Shown: positions 46,048-55,529, counted from the stretch's first letter. The stretch is 64,000 nt of DNA from Polaromonas sp. (GCF_029945895.1 NZ_JAQSDL010000014.1:1-64000), one strand, 5' to 3'. Numbers and translations: made by a program. Notes: generated by a model from the sequence alone, not told the origin.

Positions 46048-46298
46048 GGGCGAACCTCAAGATGGCCAGCCGCGTGTGCGGCCGGATAAGCACCAGTTCA
46101 CCAGAAGAGCTGTTCCTCATGCCTTGTCTTCACCTTTCGTTACAGGGGTTTGAGCGTGCCGAGGGCCGCGAGCCCCGTGGCGAAAGTGTGCGCCTCTGCG
46201 GTGCAGTTGAAATAGGGATTAGTCCGTGGTTGGTGTCGGTCACCGCCGCACGTGCTCGTGCGCAGACTTCGCACAAACGCCCCGCCGCCTCCTGTGCA

Positions 46299-46790
46299 TC
46301 AGGGTTGAAGCGGGATCTTCATCGCGCGATCAACGGGAACCGCTGCAACGCTGTTTTGCGGCGAGCCTTCGATCACCCGGTCTGAGTACGTCAGGTAAAC
46401 CAGGGTGTTGCGGGTGGCATCCACCATGCGCACAATGCGTATCTTCTTGAAAACCAGCGATATCCGCTCGCTGAAAACCTCTTCCTGTTGCGGCAGCGGT
46501 TTGACAAACGAGACCGGCCCCACCTGACGGCAATCAATGGACGCCTCCGACTTGTCCTCGGCCAAACCCACAGCCCCCTTGATGCCGCCGGTTTTGGCCC
46601 GGGAAACATAACAGGTCACGCCCCTGACCTTGGGGTCATCGTGGGCGTCGACCACGATCTTGTGATCCGGCCCGATGAACTTGAACACGGTGTCTACCTC
46701 GCCAATGCTCTGGGCGTGAACGGGTGACAACACGCCGAGCAGCAGCATGGACAACAAGGGCAACAAAGGCAACAAAGGGGACTTTTTCAT
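46299..46790 (-). CDS. creA: CreA-family protein
   Basis: A 163-residue exported protein with a signal peptide (about 1-26, ending VHA-Q). The mature part has the CreA motifs ([35 protein letters not shown], beginning around residue 31, with Cys60 and another Cys in ASIDCRQVG). The family's biochemical function is not known. It is next to other small envelope protein genes. Confidence 0.9.
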   Translation of the reverse strand: MKKSPLLPLLPLLSMLLLGVLSPVHAQSIGEVDTVFKFIGPDHKIVVDAHDDPKVRGVTCYVSRAKTGGIKGAVGLAEDKSEASIDCRQVGPVSFVKPLPQQEEVFSERISLVFKKIRIVRMVDATRNTLVYLTYSDRVIEGSPQNSVAAVPVDRAMKIPLQP

Positions 46791-46838
46791 GGCGTTTCCT
46801 TCAGCGTGAACATCCCCCCACTATAGCCACGCCGCTTC

Positions 46839-47054
46839 CTAATAGCGGCGCGGGTTGTCCGGCCGGCGATCCCGGCGATTGGGCACGCCGTCTCCATCGC
46901 GGTCCCGATCGGCCCGGTTGTGAATGCCGTCGCGGTCGCGGTCGCCGTCGTAGGGTACGCCGTGCGATCGGTAGGGCTGACCGGCGCCGTAGGGCACGGC
47001 CACGCAGCCAGCCAGCGAAGCGGCGGCGAGCACAAGGGCAAGTTTTTTCAGCAT
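46839..47054 (-). CDS. Small lipoprotein with Asp-rich calcium-type repeats
   Basis: A 71-residue lipoprotein (lipobox LAGC, Cys17) with a mature region containing DRDRDG and DRDRDGDGVPNRRD repeats, like calcium-binding loops of thrombospondin type-3 domains. The start is set at the ATG at 47054; upstream codons in the same frame are not conserved. Function unknown. Confidence 0.65.
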   Translation of the reverse strand: MLKKLALVLAAASLAGCVAVPYGAGQPYRSHGVPYDGDRDRDGIHNRADRDRDGDGVPNRRDRRPDNPRRY

Positions 47055-47332
47055 GTCTATCTCCAGGTGAAGTTGAGGTTGCCACGCCATTGAATTCCCG
47101 TCGGGTGTCGGTAGCGTGTGCCTGGTCCCTGTGAACGGTGAAGCCGGTTACAGGATGTGCAGGGGTGAACGCTGACAGTGTTGCAAGGGTCCCGCCGTTC
47201 CGCCGCTTTGCTATGAAATAGGCAGCACTTCACGGCCGTGCAGAAAGGGCCGGGGTCCTGAAATGCCTGGCAGCCGCCTTGCCGCGCGTGATGCTGCCCC
47301 CGGGAACACGCTGCGAGGGAGTAGCATCGGTC

Positions 47333-47797
47333 ATGGCACCCTCAACCCAATCCTTGTCCCTGAGAAAGTCACGATTGCAAAAACTGCTTTTCACTGCCTG
47401 CCTGCTCATGACCGCTTCCGCGCTGCAGGCCGCCGGCGAGACCGCACCGGCGAGCAGCCACCCCCTGACAGGGACCTGGTCCTGGTCGTTGTTCGGCAGC
47501 AGCTGCACCGAGACCTGGCATTACCGCAGCAACCGCACGGTGCTCAGCACGAGTGGGCAGGAAGTGGCCGAAAAAACATACGAGGTCGCGAAGTTGCCGG
47601 ACGCCAGCGGTTTCTACAAACTGGTGGAGACCGTGGTCCGGCAGAACGACAAGAAGGACTGCTCCGGGGCGGTGCTGGAAGGGCCGGGTGAACAAAGCAC
47701 CCGCTTCATCCAGTTCAATCCGCAAGGCGACAAGATGCTGGTGTGCGAAAAGGCGTCACTCCAGGCCTGCTTTGGGCCGGTGTTGAAAATGCAATAG
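47333..47797 (+). CDS. Exported hypothetical protein
   Basis: A 154-residue protein with a signal peptide (about 1-34, cut after LQA-A). The mature region has several cysteines (in SSCTETW, KKDCSGAV, LVCEKASLQACFG), suggesting disulfides. The pattern TGTWSWSLFGSSCTETWHY suggests a lipocalin-like or META-like small fold, but I do not recognise a named family. GAGGGA lies upstream at about 13 nt; an in-frame ATG at 47279 is possible too. Confidence 0.65.
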   Translation: MAPSTQSLSLRKSRLQKLLFTACLLMTASALQAAGETAPASSHPLTGTWSWSLFGSSCTETWHYRSNRTVLSTSGQEVAEKTYEVAKLPDASGFYKLVETVVRQNDKKDCSGAVLEGPGEQSTRFIQFNPQGDKMLVCEKASLQACFGPVLKMQ

Positions 47798-47864
47798 CCC
47801 TTGGTCTGCAAGGCATGCGACGTGAAACCCGCCCCGACCCGACCAGTCAGGACGGGGCACGGTT

Positions 47865-48017
47865 TCAGGCCTGATCGTTCTGGACGCCAGCGCGCCGACG
47901 CCGCGTCGCAGCTGGCCTGACCGTCGGCACGGGCTGGCTGCGCCTAGCGGCATAGCTGCGATAGAGCTTGGCCGCCACTCCGGAGGTGAAGGCAAAAACA
48001 AGCAGTTTACGAAGCAT
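47865..48017 (-). CDS. Small 50-residue protein
   Basis: Read on the minus strand, an ATG at 48017 is followed by 49 further codons and TGA. A strong Shine-Dalgarno (GGAGGT) lies 6 nt upstream. Residues 2-16 are hydrophobic (LRKLLVFAFTSGVAA), and the rest is Arg/Ala-rich. It forms a tandem with an even smaller ORF upstream (48033-48107). The function is unknown. Confidence 0.6.
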   Translation of the reverse strand: MLRKLLVFAFTSGVAAKLYRSYAARRSQPVPTVRPAATRRRRAGVQNDQA

Positions 48018-48032
48018 GAAATACCTCCCGAT

Positions 48033-48107
48033 TCAAAAAACGCCGAACAACATCAAGAGGATGATGACGGTAACCGGCACACCGAGTAACCAGGCAATGA
48101 TGGGCAT
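48033..48107 (-). CDS. Very small 24-residue membrane protein
   Basis: ATG at 48107 with AAGGAG 7 nt upstream, 24 codons, TGA. The product, beginning MPIIAWLLGVP and ending in LFGVF, is a single hydrophobic helix. Similar tiny hydrophobic proteins exist in Burkholderiales, though I cannot name the family. The next small ORF (50 residues) starts 15 bp downstream of its stop. Confidence 0.6.
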   Translation of the reverse strand: MPIIAWLLGVPVTVIILLMLFGVF

Positions 48108-48315
48108 GTGATTTCTCCTTGTTAAGTAACGAAACCCAAAGATAAACAGCGCCTGCCAGGACGAGTGCCGGAAGCGAACCCCAACAAAAGTAGGGCCAGA
48201 CCTACATTGCCGCGTTGATCAGCACACCCGGGTGCGCAACCTGCGCCACAGAGCTTGGGTATATTGGGGCCTCGCTCCCCCTCCTGTTCCAGACCGCCCC
48301 TTCTCTGAAACCACC

Positions 48316-48927
48316 ATGAAAAAGCTCTACAAATATTTCTTCCGCGGCCTGATCACGATCCTGCCGCTGGCCCTGACCCTGTACCTTCTTTTCGTCATGC
48401 TGGCATGGATGGAGACCCTGACGCTATGGATCCTGCGGCCGCTGTTCGGCGACTTCTACATTCCGGGCATGGGGCTGGTGGTCGGCATGCTGGGCATTGT
48501 GCTGATTGGCTACCTGGTGTCCAACCCGAAGGTGCGCAAGGCGCTGCTCTTTGTCGAGTTGCCGTTCACCAACCTGCCGGTCGTCAAAAGCATTTACTCG
48601 TCGCTCAAGAGTTTTGCCGACTACTTTTCGCCAACAGGCAAACAGGGTGAACAAAGCGTGGTGATCCTGCGCATGCCGGACCACGGGCTCGAAATTGTGG
48701 GCTTGATCACGCGCCGCAGTTTTGCGGATCTGCCCGCAGGCTTCTTGCCGGGGGAGCGTGTGGCGGTGTATTTGCCGATGGGCTACATGATTGGCGGCTA
48801 CACCGTCTTTGTGCCTGTCGAATGGGTACAACCGATCGCGATGACGGTTGAGGAAGCGATGCGCTCGTCGATGTTCGCATGGATGGCGCGGCCGCCGACT
48901 TCTGCGGACAACACGCCCCGCCTTTGA
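48316..48927 (+). CDS. DUF502-family membrane protein
   Basis: A 203-residue inner-membrane protein with two transmembrane segments near the N-terminus (about 5-35 and 50-75), then a soluble C-terminal domain. The motif PFTNLPVVKSIYSSLKSF is characteristic of DUF502. In other species the gene is often near translation-related genes; function is unknown. The ATG at 48316 begins the first hydrophobic segment. Confidence 0.88.
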   Translation: MKKLYKYFFRGLITILPLALTLYLLFVMLAWMETLTLWILRPLFGDFYIPGMGLVVGMLGIVLIGYLVSNPKVRKALLFVELPFTNLPVVKSIYSSLKSFADYFSPTGKQGEQSVVILRMPDHGLEIVGLITRRSFADLPAGFLPGERVAVYLPMGYMIGGYTVFVPVEWVQPIAMTVEEAMRSSMFAWMARPPTSADNTPRL

Positions 48928-48941
48928 GACGGCACCGAATT

Positions 48942-48983
48942 GCTATCAATAATATAGCTTTTGGCGCCCGCCCATCAAGGGCC
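48942..48983. repeat. AGCTAY repeat, family B
   Basis: GCTATCAATAATATAGCTTT - TGGCGCCCGCCCATCAAGGGC. It follows the DUF502 gene and precedes the convergent infA. Confidence 0.75.
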
Positions 48984-49020
48984 GGCCGCCAAAATGATCA
49001 TGAAAAACCGTGTTTCGCGC

Positions 49021-49272
49021 CTAGTGGGTGCGTGAAGGGCCCGGGCCGCGGCCGGCGATGTGCCGGAAAGTGATGCGGCCCTTGCTCAGGTCGTAAGGCG
49101 ACAGCTCCAGCGACACCTGGTCCCCCGCCAGAATGCGGATGTGGTTCTTGCGCATCTTGCCAGAGGTGTAAGCCACCAGCTTGTGGCCGTTGTCCAGGGT
49201 CACGCGAAAGCGCGAGTCTGGCAGCACTTCGTTGACCAGTCCGTGCATTTCAATCAGTTCTTCTTTGGCCAT
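49021..49272 (-). CDS. infA: Translation initiation factor IF-1 paralogue
   Basis: An 83-residue S1/OB-fold protein. The core (residues 1-72) matches IF-1: [19 protein letters not shown] and [21 protein letters not shown]. It has an extension of about 11 residues ([10 protein letters not shown]). Several Burkholderiales carry a second infA outside the ribosomal operon; this gene, with a conserved small neighbour at 49333-49572, fits that. IF-1 binds the 30S A site during initiation. Confidence 0.92.
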   Translation of the reverse strand: MAKEELIEMHGLVNEVLPDSRFRVTLDNGHKLVAYTSGKMRKNHIRILAGDQVSLELSPYDLSKGRITFRHIAGRGPGPSRTH

Positions 49273-49332
49273 GATGAAAACTCCTTGGATATCTGAAAAA
49301 AAATCTGTCGTGCAGGCGGTTATCAGTGCCGC

Positions 49333-49572
49333 TCAGGCGCAAACCGGCGACGTGCGTTCGTGAATCCAGCCCAGCGCATGCTCCGTCGCGTAATGCACCG
49401 CAGCCGCGGCGCTGTCAAAAAGTCCGCTGAAACGCAGCACGCGGTCGTGCGTGGCACTGCCGCGCCCGGAGCGGATGGAGACAGACGCAGCGTAAAGGCC
49501 TTCGCCCTGCGGTTTGGCGAGCGGGGAGACAAGGTACTTGCCCACCGCGATGTTGGTGTGATCGATGTTCAT
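49333..49572 (-). CDS. Conserved hypothetical protein
   Basis: A 79-residue protein found in Burkholderiales, usually near cold-shock or infA-type genes in my recollection. Conserved core: SIRSGRGSATHDRVLRFSGLFDS, followed by HYATEHALGWI. No cysteines of note and no membrane segment. It is likely in the same transcript as the IF-1 paralogue, 60 bp upstream of it. The function is unknown. Confidence 0.72.
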   Translation of the reverse strand: MNIDHTNIAVGKYLVSPLAKPQGEGLYAASVSIRSGRGSATHDRVLRFSGLFDSAAAAVHYATEHALGWIHERTSPVCA

Positions 49573-50069
49573 AAAGTCCGTGCCGGGTATTTTTCCCGGC
49601 TTGATAAATAAGGAAATAAGTGGCTTGCAAGCAAGCCCGCGCGTGTTCGGGTCCTGACAGCCAGGCTTTACAACATAAAGGGCTGGCTGGTTGAGCCTTG
49701 CGTGGGCACCGTTGGGAGAGGTGCTCGCCGGAAATGGAACAGTGTTTGAGAGGGTTCAGCACTGTAGGGGCGCTAAACACACTGTGAATTCGGGCTCTTG
49801 GAAGCGCCGCATTTGAGAAGGAAGCCGCGTGGTAAGGGGGCTTCGATGAAAAAAGCTGATGCTTTACCGAAGTACCTATTGTAACCCTTACCACGCCTGC
49901 CTGCACAAAGCCAGTCCCGGGACGCAGGAGGCAATGCGCAGAGCACCCGCGGAGGAGGTCTTTTCAAGCGGGCGCGCGGGTCCGGCTTCGCCGGCCAGCA
50001 GGCGCAGCGGCCCCCTCGGGGGGCAGGAAGCGACACGCAGTGCGCGACCGTGGGGGCTTCGTGAGGGCT
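49573..50069. other. Gap of about 500 bp before the response regulator end
   Basis: No gene supported. An inverted pair GGTAAGGG (about 49831-49838) and CCCTTACC (about 49885-49893) flanks a 45-nt spacer and lies upstream of the IF-1 operon. The inverted family A repeat fills 49963-50059. Confidence 0.55.
49963..50059 (-). repeat. Interspersed repeat family A, inverted copy
   Basis: Reverse complement of the 263-350 element: starts TTCAAGCGGG, passes through CCCCCTCGGGGGGCAGGAAG, ends at the CGTGGGGGCT side. It lies 11 bp before the 3' end of the response-regulator gene. Confidence 0.75.
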
Positions 50070-51041
50070 CTATTGTTCAAACTGCGGATGCAGCAGCCGG
50101 ATACGGCTCATGGCCGTGCCGGCCGCTGCGGTGCGGGTTTCAACCCCGAGTTTGGCAAACACCCGCTCCAGGTGTTTTTTCACCGTCATCGGGCTGGTAC
50201 CCAGAATATCGCCGATGTCGCGATTGATCTTGCCCTTGACGACCCAGTACAGCACCTCGGCCTCGCGCGCCGTGAGCTTGAAACTCAGGCTCATGGCCTG
50301 GATCACCGTGTCGTCCGATTCCTCGCGCATGATGATCAACCAGTCATCGTCGCCGGTCTGCTGGTGCAGGCGAAAAGTCAGGCGACGTGCCCCCGAGACG
50401 GCACTCCCGCACACCAGGCGCGGCGGCTCGATCTGGCGTTCGGCGTCAAGCAGGTGGCGCCGCAGCCAGGTCAGCACTGCTTCCGGCGTCTGCGGTGCGC
50501 TGGTTCCATAGTACTGCAGCAGCAGCTCGCGCGCCAGCGGTGTCTGCCACATCAGCTTGCCGTCGCTGACACGCACCGTGATGGTGGCATAGCCGAAGGC
50601 GTCGAGCGCATTACGCGCCTGGCGCTTCTCGCGCGCGCCCTGCAGATGCACACCGATGCGTGCCAGCACCTCCTTGGGTTTGATCGGCTTGGTCACATAG
50701 TCCACGCCGCCCGAATCGAGCGCGGCCACCAGATACTCGGTCTCGGTCAGCCCGGTCATGAAGATGATGGGGATGTGCGCGGTCCGGGCATCGGCCTTCA
50801 GCCGTTTGGCGACCTCGAAGCCGTCCATGCCGGGCATCATCGCGTCGAGCAGCACGATGTCGGGCAACGCTTGCGCGGCGCGCTGCAGCGCGGCCTCGCC
50901 GTGCGTGGCGACCAGCACGGTGAAGCCCGATTCGTCGAGCGCATCGTGCAGCACCGACAGGTTGTCGGGCACGTCGTCGACGATCAGCACCACATCGCTG
51001 TTGGCGCGGTCCAGCGTCTGCGCGAGCACGCGGTCATTCAT
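50070..51041 (-). CDS. Response regulator with LuxR-type DNA-binding domain
   Basis: A 323-residue regulator: receiver domain (about 15-135, phospho-acceptor Asp66 in IVLLDAMMPGMDG), a middle region of about 100 residues of unknown fold (140-250), and a C-terminal LuxR-type helix-turn-helix (about 250-315: LTAREAEVLYWVVKGKINRDIGDILGTSPMTVKKHLERVFAKLGV). Its ATG overlaps the TGA of the NCS1-kinase gene (ATGA), so it is the cognate partner. A target is probably in the adjacent urease or purine genes. Confidence 0.92.
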   Translation of the reverse strand: MNDRVLAQTLDRANSDVVLIVDDVPDNLSVLHDALDESGFTVLVATHGEAALQRAAQALPDIVLLDAMMPGMDGFEVAKRLKADARTAHIPIIFMTGLTETEYLVAALDSGGVDYVTKPIKPKEVLARIGVHLQGAREKRQARNALDAFGYATITVRVSDGKLMWQTPLARELLLQYYGTSAPQTPEAVLTWLRRHLLDAERQIEPPRLVCGSAVSGARRLTFRLHQQTGDDDWLIIMREESDDTVIQAMSLSFKLTAREAEVLYWVVKGKINRDIGDILGTSPMTVKKHLERVFAKLGVETRTAAAGTAMSRIRLLHPQFEQ

Positions 51042-54000
51042 GTGGGTACCTCGCTGAGCTGCTGGCTCATGGTTTCAAACTGAAACTGGCGCGCCAGGCC
51101 GCGCATCTCGGCGGCAAAACCGGCACTTTGCGGCTGCGATTTTTCAATCTCGTCGAGCGTGTTCATGATGCCGCGAAAATAGCCCAGGTTGACCACTTCG
51201 CGCAGGGCCTCAAGCTGCGCGGGCGGCGGATAGACGTGTGGTAGCACCGGGCTGGCGGGAGCGACGGGTGTTTGCGCCGGGGCTTCCAGCCAGACCAGTT
51301 GCAAACGCCGTTCCAGCCAGTCCAGCAGCTCACTGTGGCGCACCGGCTTCAGGATGAAGTCCTCCAGCCGGATGCCGGCGTCATTGTCCAGGCCCTTGTC
51401 GAAGGCGTTCGCCGACACGATGGCCAGGTGAATCTCGGCATGGCCGGCCGCACGCACGCGGCGCAAGGTTTCCCAGCCATCGATGCCGGGCATGGCCAGG
51501 TCCATCAGGATCACCTCGGGCCGGTAACCGGCGGCCAGCAGGTCCAGGCAGTCATGGCCGCTGGCAGCCGTGCGTATCTCAAAGCCCAGCGGCTCCAGCA
51601 CATTGACCAGCAACTCGCGGTCGGCCTCCTCGTTGTCCACCACCAGCACCCGCCGACGCGGACCGGCATAGCCGTAACGCGCCTTGTGGGCGCGCGAAGA
51701 CCGCACTGGCAAGACCGCCCCCGGCGCCAGCCGGACCTCGGGCAAAAACAGCTTGACGCGAAATACCGAGCCGACATCGGGCGTGCTGGCCACCGTCAGT
51801 TCGCCGCCCATCAGGTCGGTCAGCATCTTGGCAATCGTCAGGCCCAGGCCGGCGCCGGGCGCGGCCGGGCCGGGCGTCGAGGCGCGCGTGAAGGGCTCGA
51901 AAATGCGCTCGATCTCCTGTGCCGAGAGGCCCGGGCCGGTGTCCTCGATCTCGATACTGGCCATCTCGCGCGCGTATTTCAGGCGCAGGCTGATGCGCCC
52001 TTTGGCGGTGAACTTGATGGCGTTGCCCAGCAGGTTGATCAAAATTTGCCGCACGCGTTTTTCGTCGGCCCGCACCACCACCGGCAGCGTGCCCTCGGAC
52101 TCGAAGTGAAAGCCCAGGCCCTTGGCCTGCGCCTCGAGTTCGAACATGCCAGTGAGTTCCTGCACGAAGTCGGTGAAGTGCATGGGTTTGACATTGAGCG
52201 TGAGCTTGCCGCTCTCAATCCGCGCAATGTCCAGCGTGCCTTCGATCAGCGACAGCAGGTGTTCGCCGCCGCGCTTGATCACGCCGACGGCCTGCTGGCG
52301 GTGCGGCGGAATCGATGTGTCCTCGCCCATGAGCTGCGCATAACCGAGGATGCTGTTGAGCGGCGTGCGCAGCTCGTGGCTGATGGCGCTGATGTAGCGG
52401 CTCTTGGCCTGGTTGGCGAGGTCGGCCACGCGTTTGGCCTGCTGCAGCGCCTCGTCGGTCTGGCGGTGCGACTCGATTTCCTTCATCAGCAAATGCGTCT
52501 GGCGGTTCGACTCTTCCTGCGCAACCTGCCGGCTCTTGTGCGCCAGCACCAGCCACCAAGCCACCAATCCGGCAATCACCAGCAGTGCCATGTAGGCCTT
52601 CAGAAAGCCCGAGCGCAGCGCCGACTCCGACGCAGCCTGCAGGTCCAGCAGGGCTCGCATTTCCTGGTGGTACAGCAGGCCGAAGACGCTGGCGAGCAAA
52701 GGCACGATGACCAGCATCAGCAGCAGAAAGTGGCCCAGGCCGGTGTCCAGGTAAGGCCAGATGCGGCGTGGCAGCAGCCAGCGCAAGGTGGCCGACCACT
52801 GCGCGGACAGGCTGGCCTGCGGCTTGCACAGATCGCCGCAGCGCGCGTCCAGCGTGCAGCACAGCGAGCAGATGGGGCCCTGGTAGGCGGGGCAATGCGC
52901 CATGTCCGGGCCTTCGTAGTCACGTTCGCAGATCACGCAGCGCTTGAGCGCATACGGTTGGTAATTGCCCTGGGCATCGGTCTCGGGCGCCTCGCCCCGG
53001 CGCGCAATGTAGTAGCGCCCTTTCGTGGCCCAGGCGATCAGCGGCGAGGTGACAAAGGCCGTACCCAGTGCGATGACCGCCGAAAAAGCCTGGGCCAGCG
53101 GGCCGAACAGGCCAAGGTGAGCACTCACCGACAGCAGCGAGGCGAGCGCCATCGCCCCGACACCAACCGGGTTGATGTCGTAGAGATGGGCGCGCTTGAA
53201 CTCGATGCCCTTGGGCGACAGGCCCAGCGGCTTGTTGATGACCAGATCGGCCACCACCGCCATCATCCAGGCAATGGCGATGTTGGAGTACAGGCCCAGC
53301 ACGTCGCCCAGCGCCTGAAACACATTCATCTCCATCAGCATGAAGGCGATCAGGGTGTTGAACACCACCCACACCACCCTCCCCGGGTGGCTGTGCGTCA
53401 GGCGCGAGAAGAAGTTGGACCAGGCCAGTGAGCCGGCATAGGCGTTGGTGACGTTGATCTTGAGCTGCGAGATCACCACAAACAGCGCGGTCGCGGCCAC
53501 CGCCCAGCCGTAATGCGGGAACACGTATTCATACGCCGCCAGGTACATCTGGTTCGGGTCCACCGCGCGCTCGACCGGCACCATGTGCTGGATCGCGAGG
53601 TAGGCCAGAAACGCGCCGCCCAGCATCTTGACCACGCCCAGCAGCACCCAGCCCGGGCCGCCGGCCAGCACCCCGGCCCACCAGCGCCGGCTGTTGGCCG
53701 CGGTGCGGGCCGGCATGAAACGCAGATAGTCGGCCTGCTCACCCATTTGAGTGATCAGCGCGATGCCCACTGTCAAGGCGGCACCAAACAAGTGCAGATC
53801 AAAAGCCGAATTGATCCCCTTCTCACCTTTGTAGTGCGTTATTCCCGTAAAAGCACCCGGATCACGCACCAAAACATAGACAAACGGCACCACCAGCATG
53901 ATCAGCCACAGTGGCTGGGTCCAGATCTGCAGACGGCTGATGACCGACACGCCGTAGGTCACCAGCGGAATCACCACCAGCGCGCAGATCAGGTAACCCC

Positions 54001-54535
54001 AGCTTGGCGGAATGCCCAGTGCCAGTTCCAGCGCGTAGGCCATGACCGCCGCTTCCAGCGCAAAAAAGATGAAGGTGAAGGAAGCGTAGATCAGCGAGGT
54101 CAGGGTCGAGCCGATGTAGCCGAAGCCGGCGCCGCGCGTCAGCAGGTCCATGTCCACGCCGTAACGTGCCGCGTAGATGCTGATCGGCAGGCCGGCCATG
54201 AAGATGATCAGCCCCGTGGCGACGATGGCCCAGAAGGCGTTGGTAAAACCATACTGAACCAGCAAGGTGGCGCCGACCGCCTCCAGGATCAGAAACGAGG
54301 CCGCGCCGAAGGCGGTGTTGGCGACCCGCCATTCCGACCATTTGCGAAAACGCTGCGGCGTGAAACGCAGCGCGTAGTCTTCCATGGTTTCGCTGGCGAC
54401 CCAGCTGTTGTAGTCGCGCCTGACCTTGATGATGCGCTGCACCGGCGCTTCCGGCTCGGCCGGCGCCAGCGGCGCAGGCGCCCACGGGGGCACGGCCTGC
54501 GTCTGCAGGGTCAGCGGTTCGGCTGGGGTGTCCAT
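51038..54535 (-). CDS. NCS1-transporter / hybrid histidine kinase fusion
   Basis: An 1165-residue inner-membrane protein. Residues about 40-505 are a complete NCS1 transporter (cytosine/purine/allantoin/hydantoin family) with about 12 membrane segments. Residues 530-572 have eight cysteines (533, 536, 548, 556, 559, 560, 566, 570) and His547, likely a zinc module. Two more membrane helices (about 600-622 and 645-665) come before a coiled coil (670-710), HisKA (His720 in SHELRTPL), ATPase (to about 930) and a receiver (about 960-1070, Asp1012); a helical tail ends it. It parallels CbrA (SLC5 transporter-kinase). It is coupled to the response regulator and divergent from ureA. The ligand is unknown; purine, allantoin or hydantoin would fit. 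Confidence 0.9.
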   Translation of the reverse strand: MDTPAEPLTLQTQAVPPWAPAPLAPAEPEAPVQRIIKVRRDYNSWVASETMEDYALRFTPQRFRKWSEWRVANTAFGAASFLILEAVGATLLVQYGFTNAFWAIVATGLIIFMAGLPISIYAARYGVDMDLLTRGAGFGYIGSTLTSLIYASFTFIFFALEAAVMAYALELALGIPPSWGYLICALVVIPLVTYGVSVISRLQIWTQPLWLIMLVVPFVYVLVRDPGAFTGITHYKGEKGINSAFDLHLFGAALTVGIALITQMGEQADYLRFMPARTAANSRRWWAGVLAGGPGWVLLGVVKMLGGAFLAYLAIQHMVPVERAVDPNQMYLAAYEYVFPHYGWAVAATALFVVISQLKINVTNAYAGSLAWSNFFSRLTHSHPGRVVWVVFNTLIAFMLMEMNVFQALGDVLGLYSNIAIAWMMAVVADLVINKPLGLSPKGIEFKRAHLYDINPVGVGAMALASLLSVSAHLGLFGPLAQAFSAVIALGTAFVTSPLIAWATKGRYYIARRGEAPETDAQGNYQPYALKRCVICERDYEGPDMAHCPAYQGPICSLCCTLDARCGDLCKPQASLSAQWSATLRWLLPRRIWPYLDTGLGHFLLLMLVIVPLLASVFGLLYHQEMRALLDLQAASESALRSGFLKAYMALLVIAGLVAWWLVLAHKSRQVAQEESNRQTHLLMKEIESHRQTDEALQQAKRVADLANQAKSRYISAISHELRTPLNSILGYAQLMGEDTSIPPHRQQAVGVIKRGGEHLLSLIEGTLDIARIESGKLTLNVKPMHFTDFVQELTGMFELEAQAKGLGFHFESEGTLPVVVRADEKRVRQILINLLGNAIKFTAKGRISLRLKYAREMASIEIEDTGPGLSAQEIERIFEPFTRASTPGPAAPGAGLGLTIAKMLTDLMGGELTVASTPDVGSVFRVKLFLPEVRLAPGAVLPVRSSRAHKARYGYAGPRRRVLVVDNEEADRELLVNVLEPLGFEIRTAASGHDCLDLLAAGYRPEVILMDLAMPGIDGWETLRRVRAAGHAEIHLAIVSANAFDKGLDNDAGIRLEDFILKPVRHSELLDWLERRLQLVWLEAPAQTPVAPASPVLPHVYPPPAQLEALREVVNLGYFRGIMNTLDEIEKSQPQSAGFAAEMRGLARQFQFETMSQQLSEVPT

Positions 54536-54578
54536 GGGGGTGGGGGTGTCAATACGTCATCAGGCGGAGCTGCTGAAG

Positions 54579-54594
54579 TGCAGATTCCATGCCA
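54579..54594 (-). promoter_or_regulatory. Sigma-54 promoter for the NCS1-kinase gene
   Basis: On the minus strand TGGCATGGAATCTGCA matches the -24/-12 consensus TGGCACGGNNNTTGCW at nearly all positions, with GG and GC separated by 10 nt. It lies 44 nt before the ATG at 54535. Confidence 0.75.
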
Positions 54595-54640
54595 CAGAGG
54601 GAAAACCAGCGCTGTGTCGGCGCCGTGCGGCCGATTCCTG

Positions 54641-54656
54641 TGGCACCATTCTTGCA
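54641..54656 (+). promoter_or_regulatory. Sigma-54 promoter for the urease operon
   Basis: TGGCACCATTCTTGCA matches the consensus TGGCAC-N5-TTGCA exactly in both conserved blocks. It lies 43 nt before the ureA ATG at 54699. The two sigma-54 sites are 47 nt apart, in divergent orientation. Confidence 0.85.
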
Positions 54657-54698
54657 CCCCGGCACACCAACAATGCCGTAGCAGCCCCCGGAGAACCC

Positions 54699-55001
54699 AT
54701 GGAATTGACCCCCCGAGAAAAAGACAAGCTGCTGATCTTCACGGCTGCCCTGCTGGCCGAACGGCGTCAGGCCAGGGGCCTGAAACTCAACTACCCCGAA
54801 GCCGTCGCGCTGATCAGCGCCGCCGTGATGGAAGGTGCGCGCGACGGCAAAACCGTGGCCCAGCTCATGAGCGAAGGCCGGACCATCCTGACACGCGCCG
54901 ACGTGATGGACGGCATCCCCGAGCTGATTCCCGACATCCAGGTCGAAGCCACCTTTCCTGACGGCACCAAGCTGGTCACCGTGCACCAGCCGATTGTCTG
55001 A
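54699..55001 (+). CDS. ureA: Urease gamma subunit
   Basis: A 100-residue subunit of the nickel urease. The N-terminus [23 protein letters not shown] is typical; [10 protein letters not shown] and [20 protein letters not shown] follow. It is the first gene of the cluster, behind a sigma-54 promoter. The ATG at 54699 is preceded by GGAG. Confidence 0.97.
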   Translation: MELTPREKDKLLIFTAALLAERRQARGLKLNYPEAVALISAAVMEGARDGKTVAQLMSEGRTILTRADVMDGIPELIPDIQVEATFPDGTKLVTVHQPIV

Positions 55002-55030
55002 CTCACCTACAGGCCCTGCCAGAGACTCCC

Positions 55031-55216
55031 ATGAACTTAAAAAACGCTCTCAAAACAATAGCTGCTTGCGCAATACCGACATGGGCTACATCCACATTTG
55101 CTCATGATGGTCACGCCATGGCGGGCACCCACTGGCACGCCACCGATGTCTGGGGTTTTGTGGCCATGGCGGGTGTGCTCGCGCTGGCCATCTGGCTGTC
55201 GCGCGGCGACAAGTGA
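55031..55216 (+). CDS. Small His-rich membrane protein between ureA and ureB
   Basis: A 61-residue protein with a signal-like N-terminus (about 1-24), then [15 protein letters not shown] with four histidines, a potential metal-binding segment, then one hydrophobic helix (about 42-57). It is inserted between ureA and ureB, where in most bacteria there is nothing. Its location suggests a role in nickel or urea handling, but no function is known. A part of the coding sequence is a family B repeat (55055-55087, [10 protein letters not shown]). Confidence 0.7.
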   Translation: MNLKNALKTIAACAIPTWATSTFAHDGHAMAGTHWHATDVWGFVAMAGVLALAIWLSRGDK

Positions 55217-55223
55217 GGCGCCC

Positions 55224-55529
55224 ATGATTCCCGGCGAACTGCTGACCGACGGCCCCGACCATGAACTCAATACCGGGCGCCGCACCCTGACCGTGGTGGT
55301 GCAAAACAGCGCCGACCGGCCGATCCAGGTCGGCTCGCATTACCACTTCGCCGAAACCAACGGCGCGCTGGCTTTCGACCGCGCTGCGGCGCAGGGCATG
55401 CGCCTGAACATCGCGTCCGGAACGGCAGTGCGCTTCGAGCCCGGGCAGCAGCGCACGGTGGAACTGGTGGACTTCGCCGGTGAACGGGAAATTTACGGCT
55501 TTCGCGGCCTGGTTCAGGGAGCACTTTGA
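55224..55529 (+). CDS. ureB: Urease beta subunit
   Basis: A 101-residue subunit. The start [24 protein letters not shown] and the [11 protein letters not shown] motif are characteristic. Its TGA overlaps the ATG of ureC by one base (TGATG), so translation is coupled. Confidence 0.97.
   Translation: MIPGELLTDGPDHELNTGRRTLTVVVQNSADRPIQVGSHYHFAETNGALAFDRAAAQGMRLNIASGTAVRFEPGQQRTVELVDFAGEREIYGFRGLVQGAL

Noticed and set aside
44152-46089. 645-residue plus-strand open frame opposite the giant kinase
   Set aside because: Composition bias and no motif; the minus strand has seven PAS domains in frame.
51272-53431. 719-residue plus-strand open frame opposite the NCS1-kinase
   Set aside because: Gln/His/Arg-rich reverse-frame artefact; the opposite strand has coherent kinase motifs.
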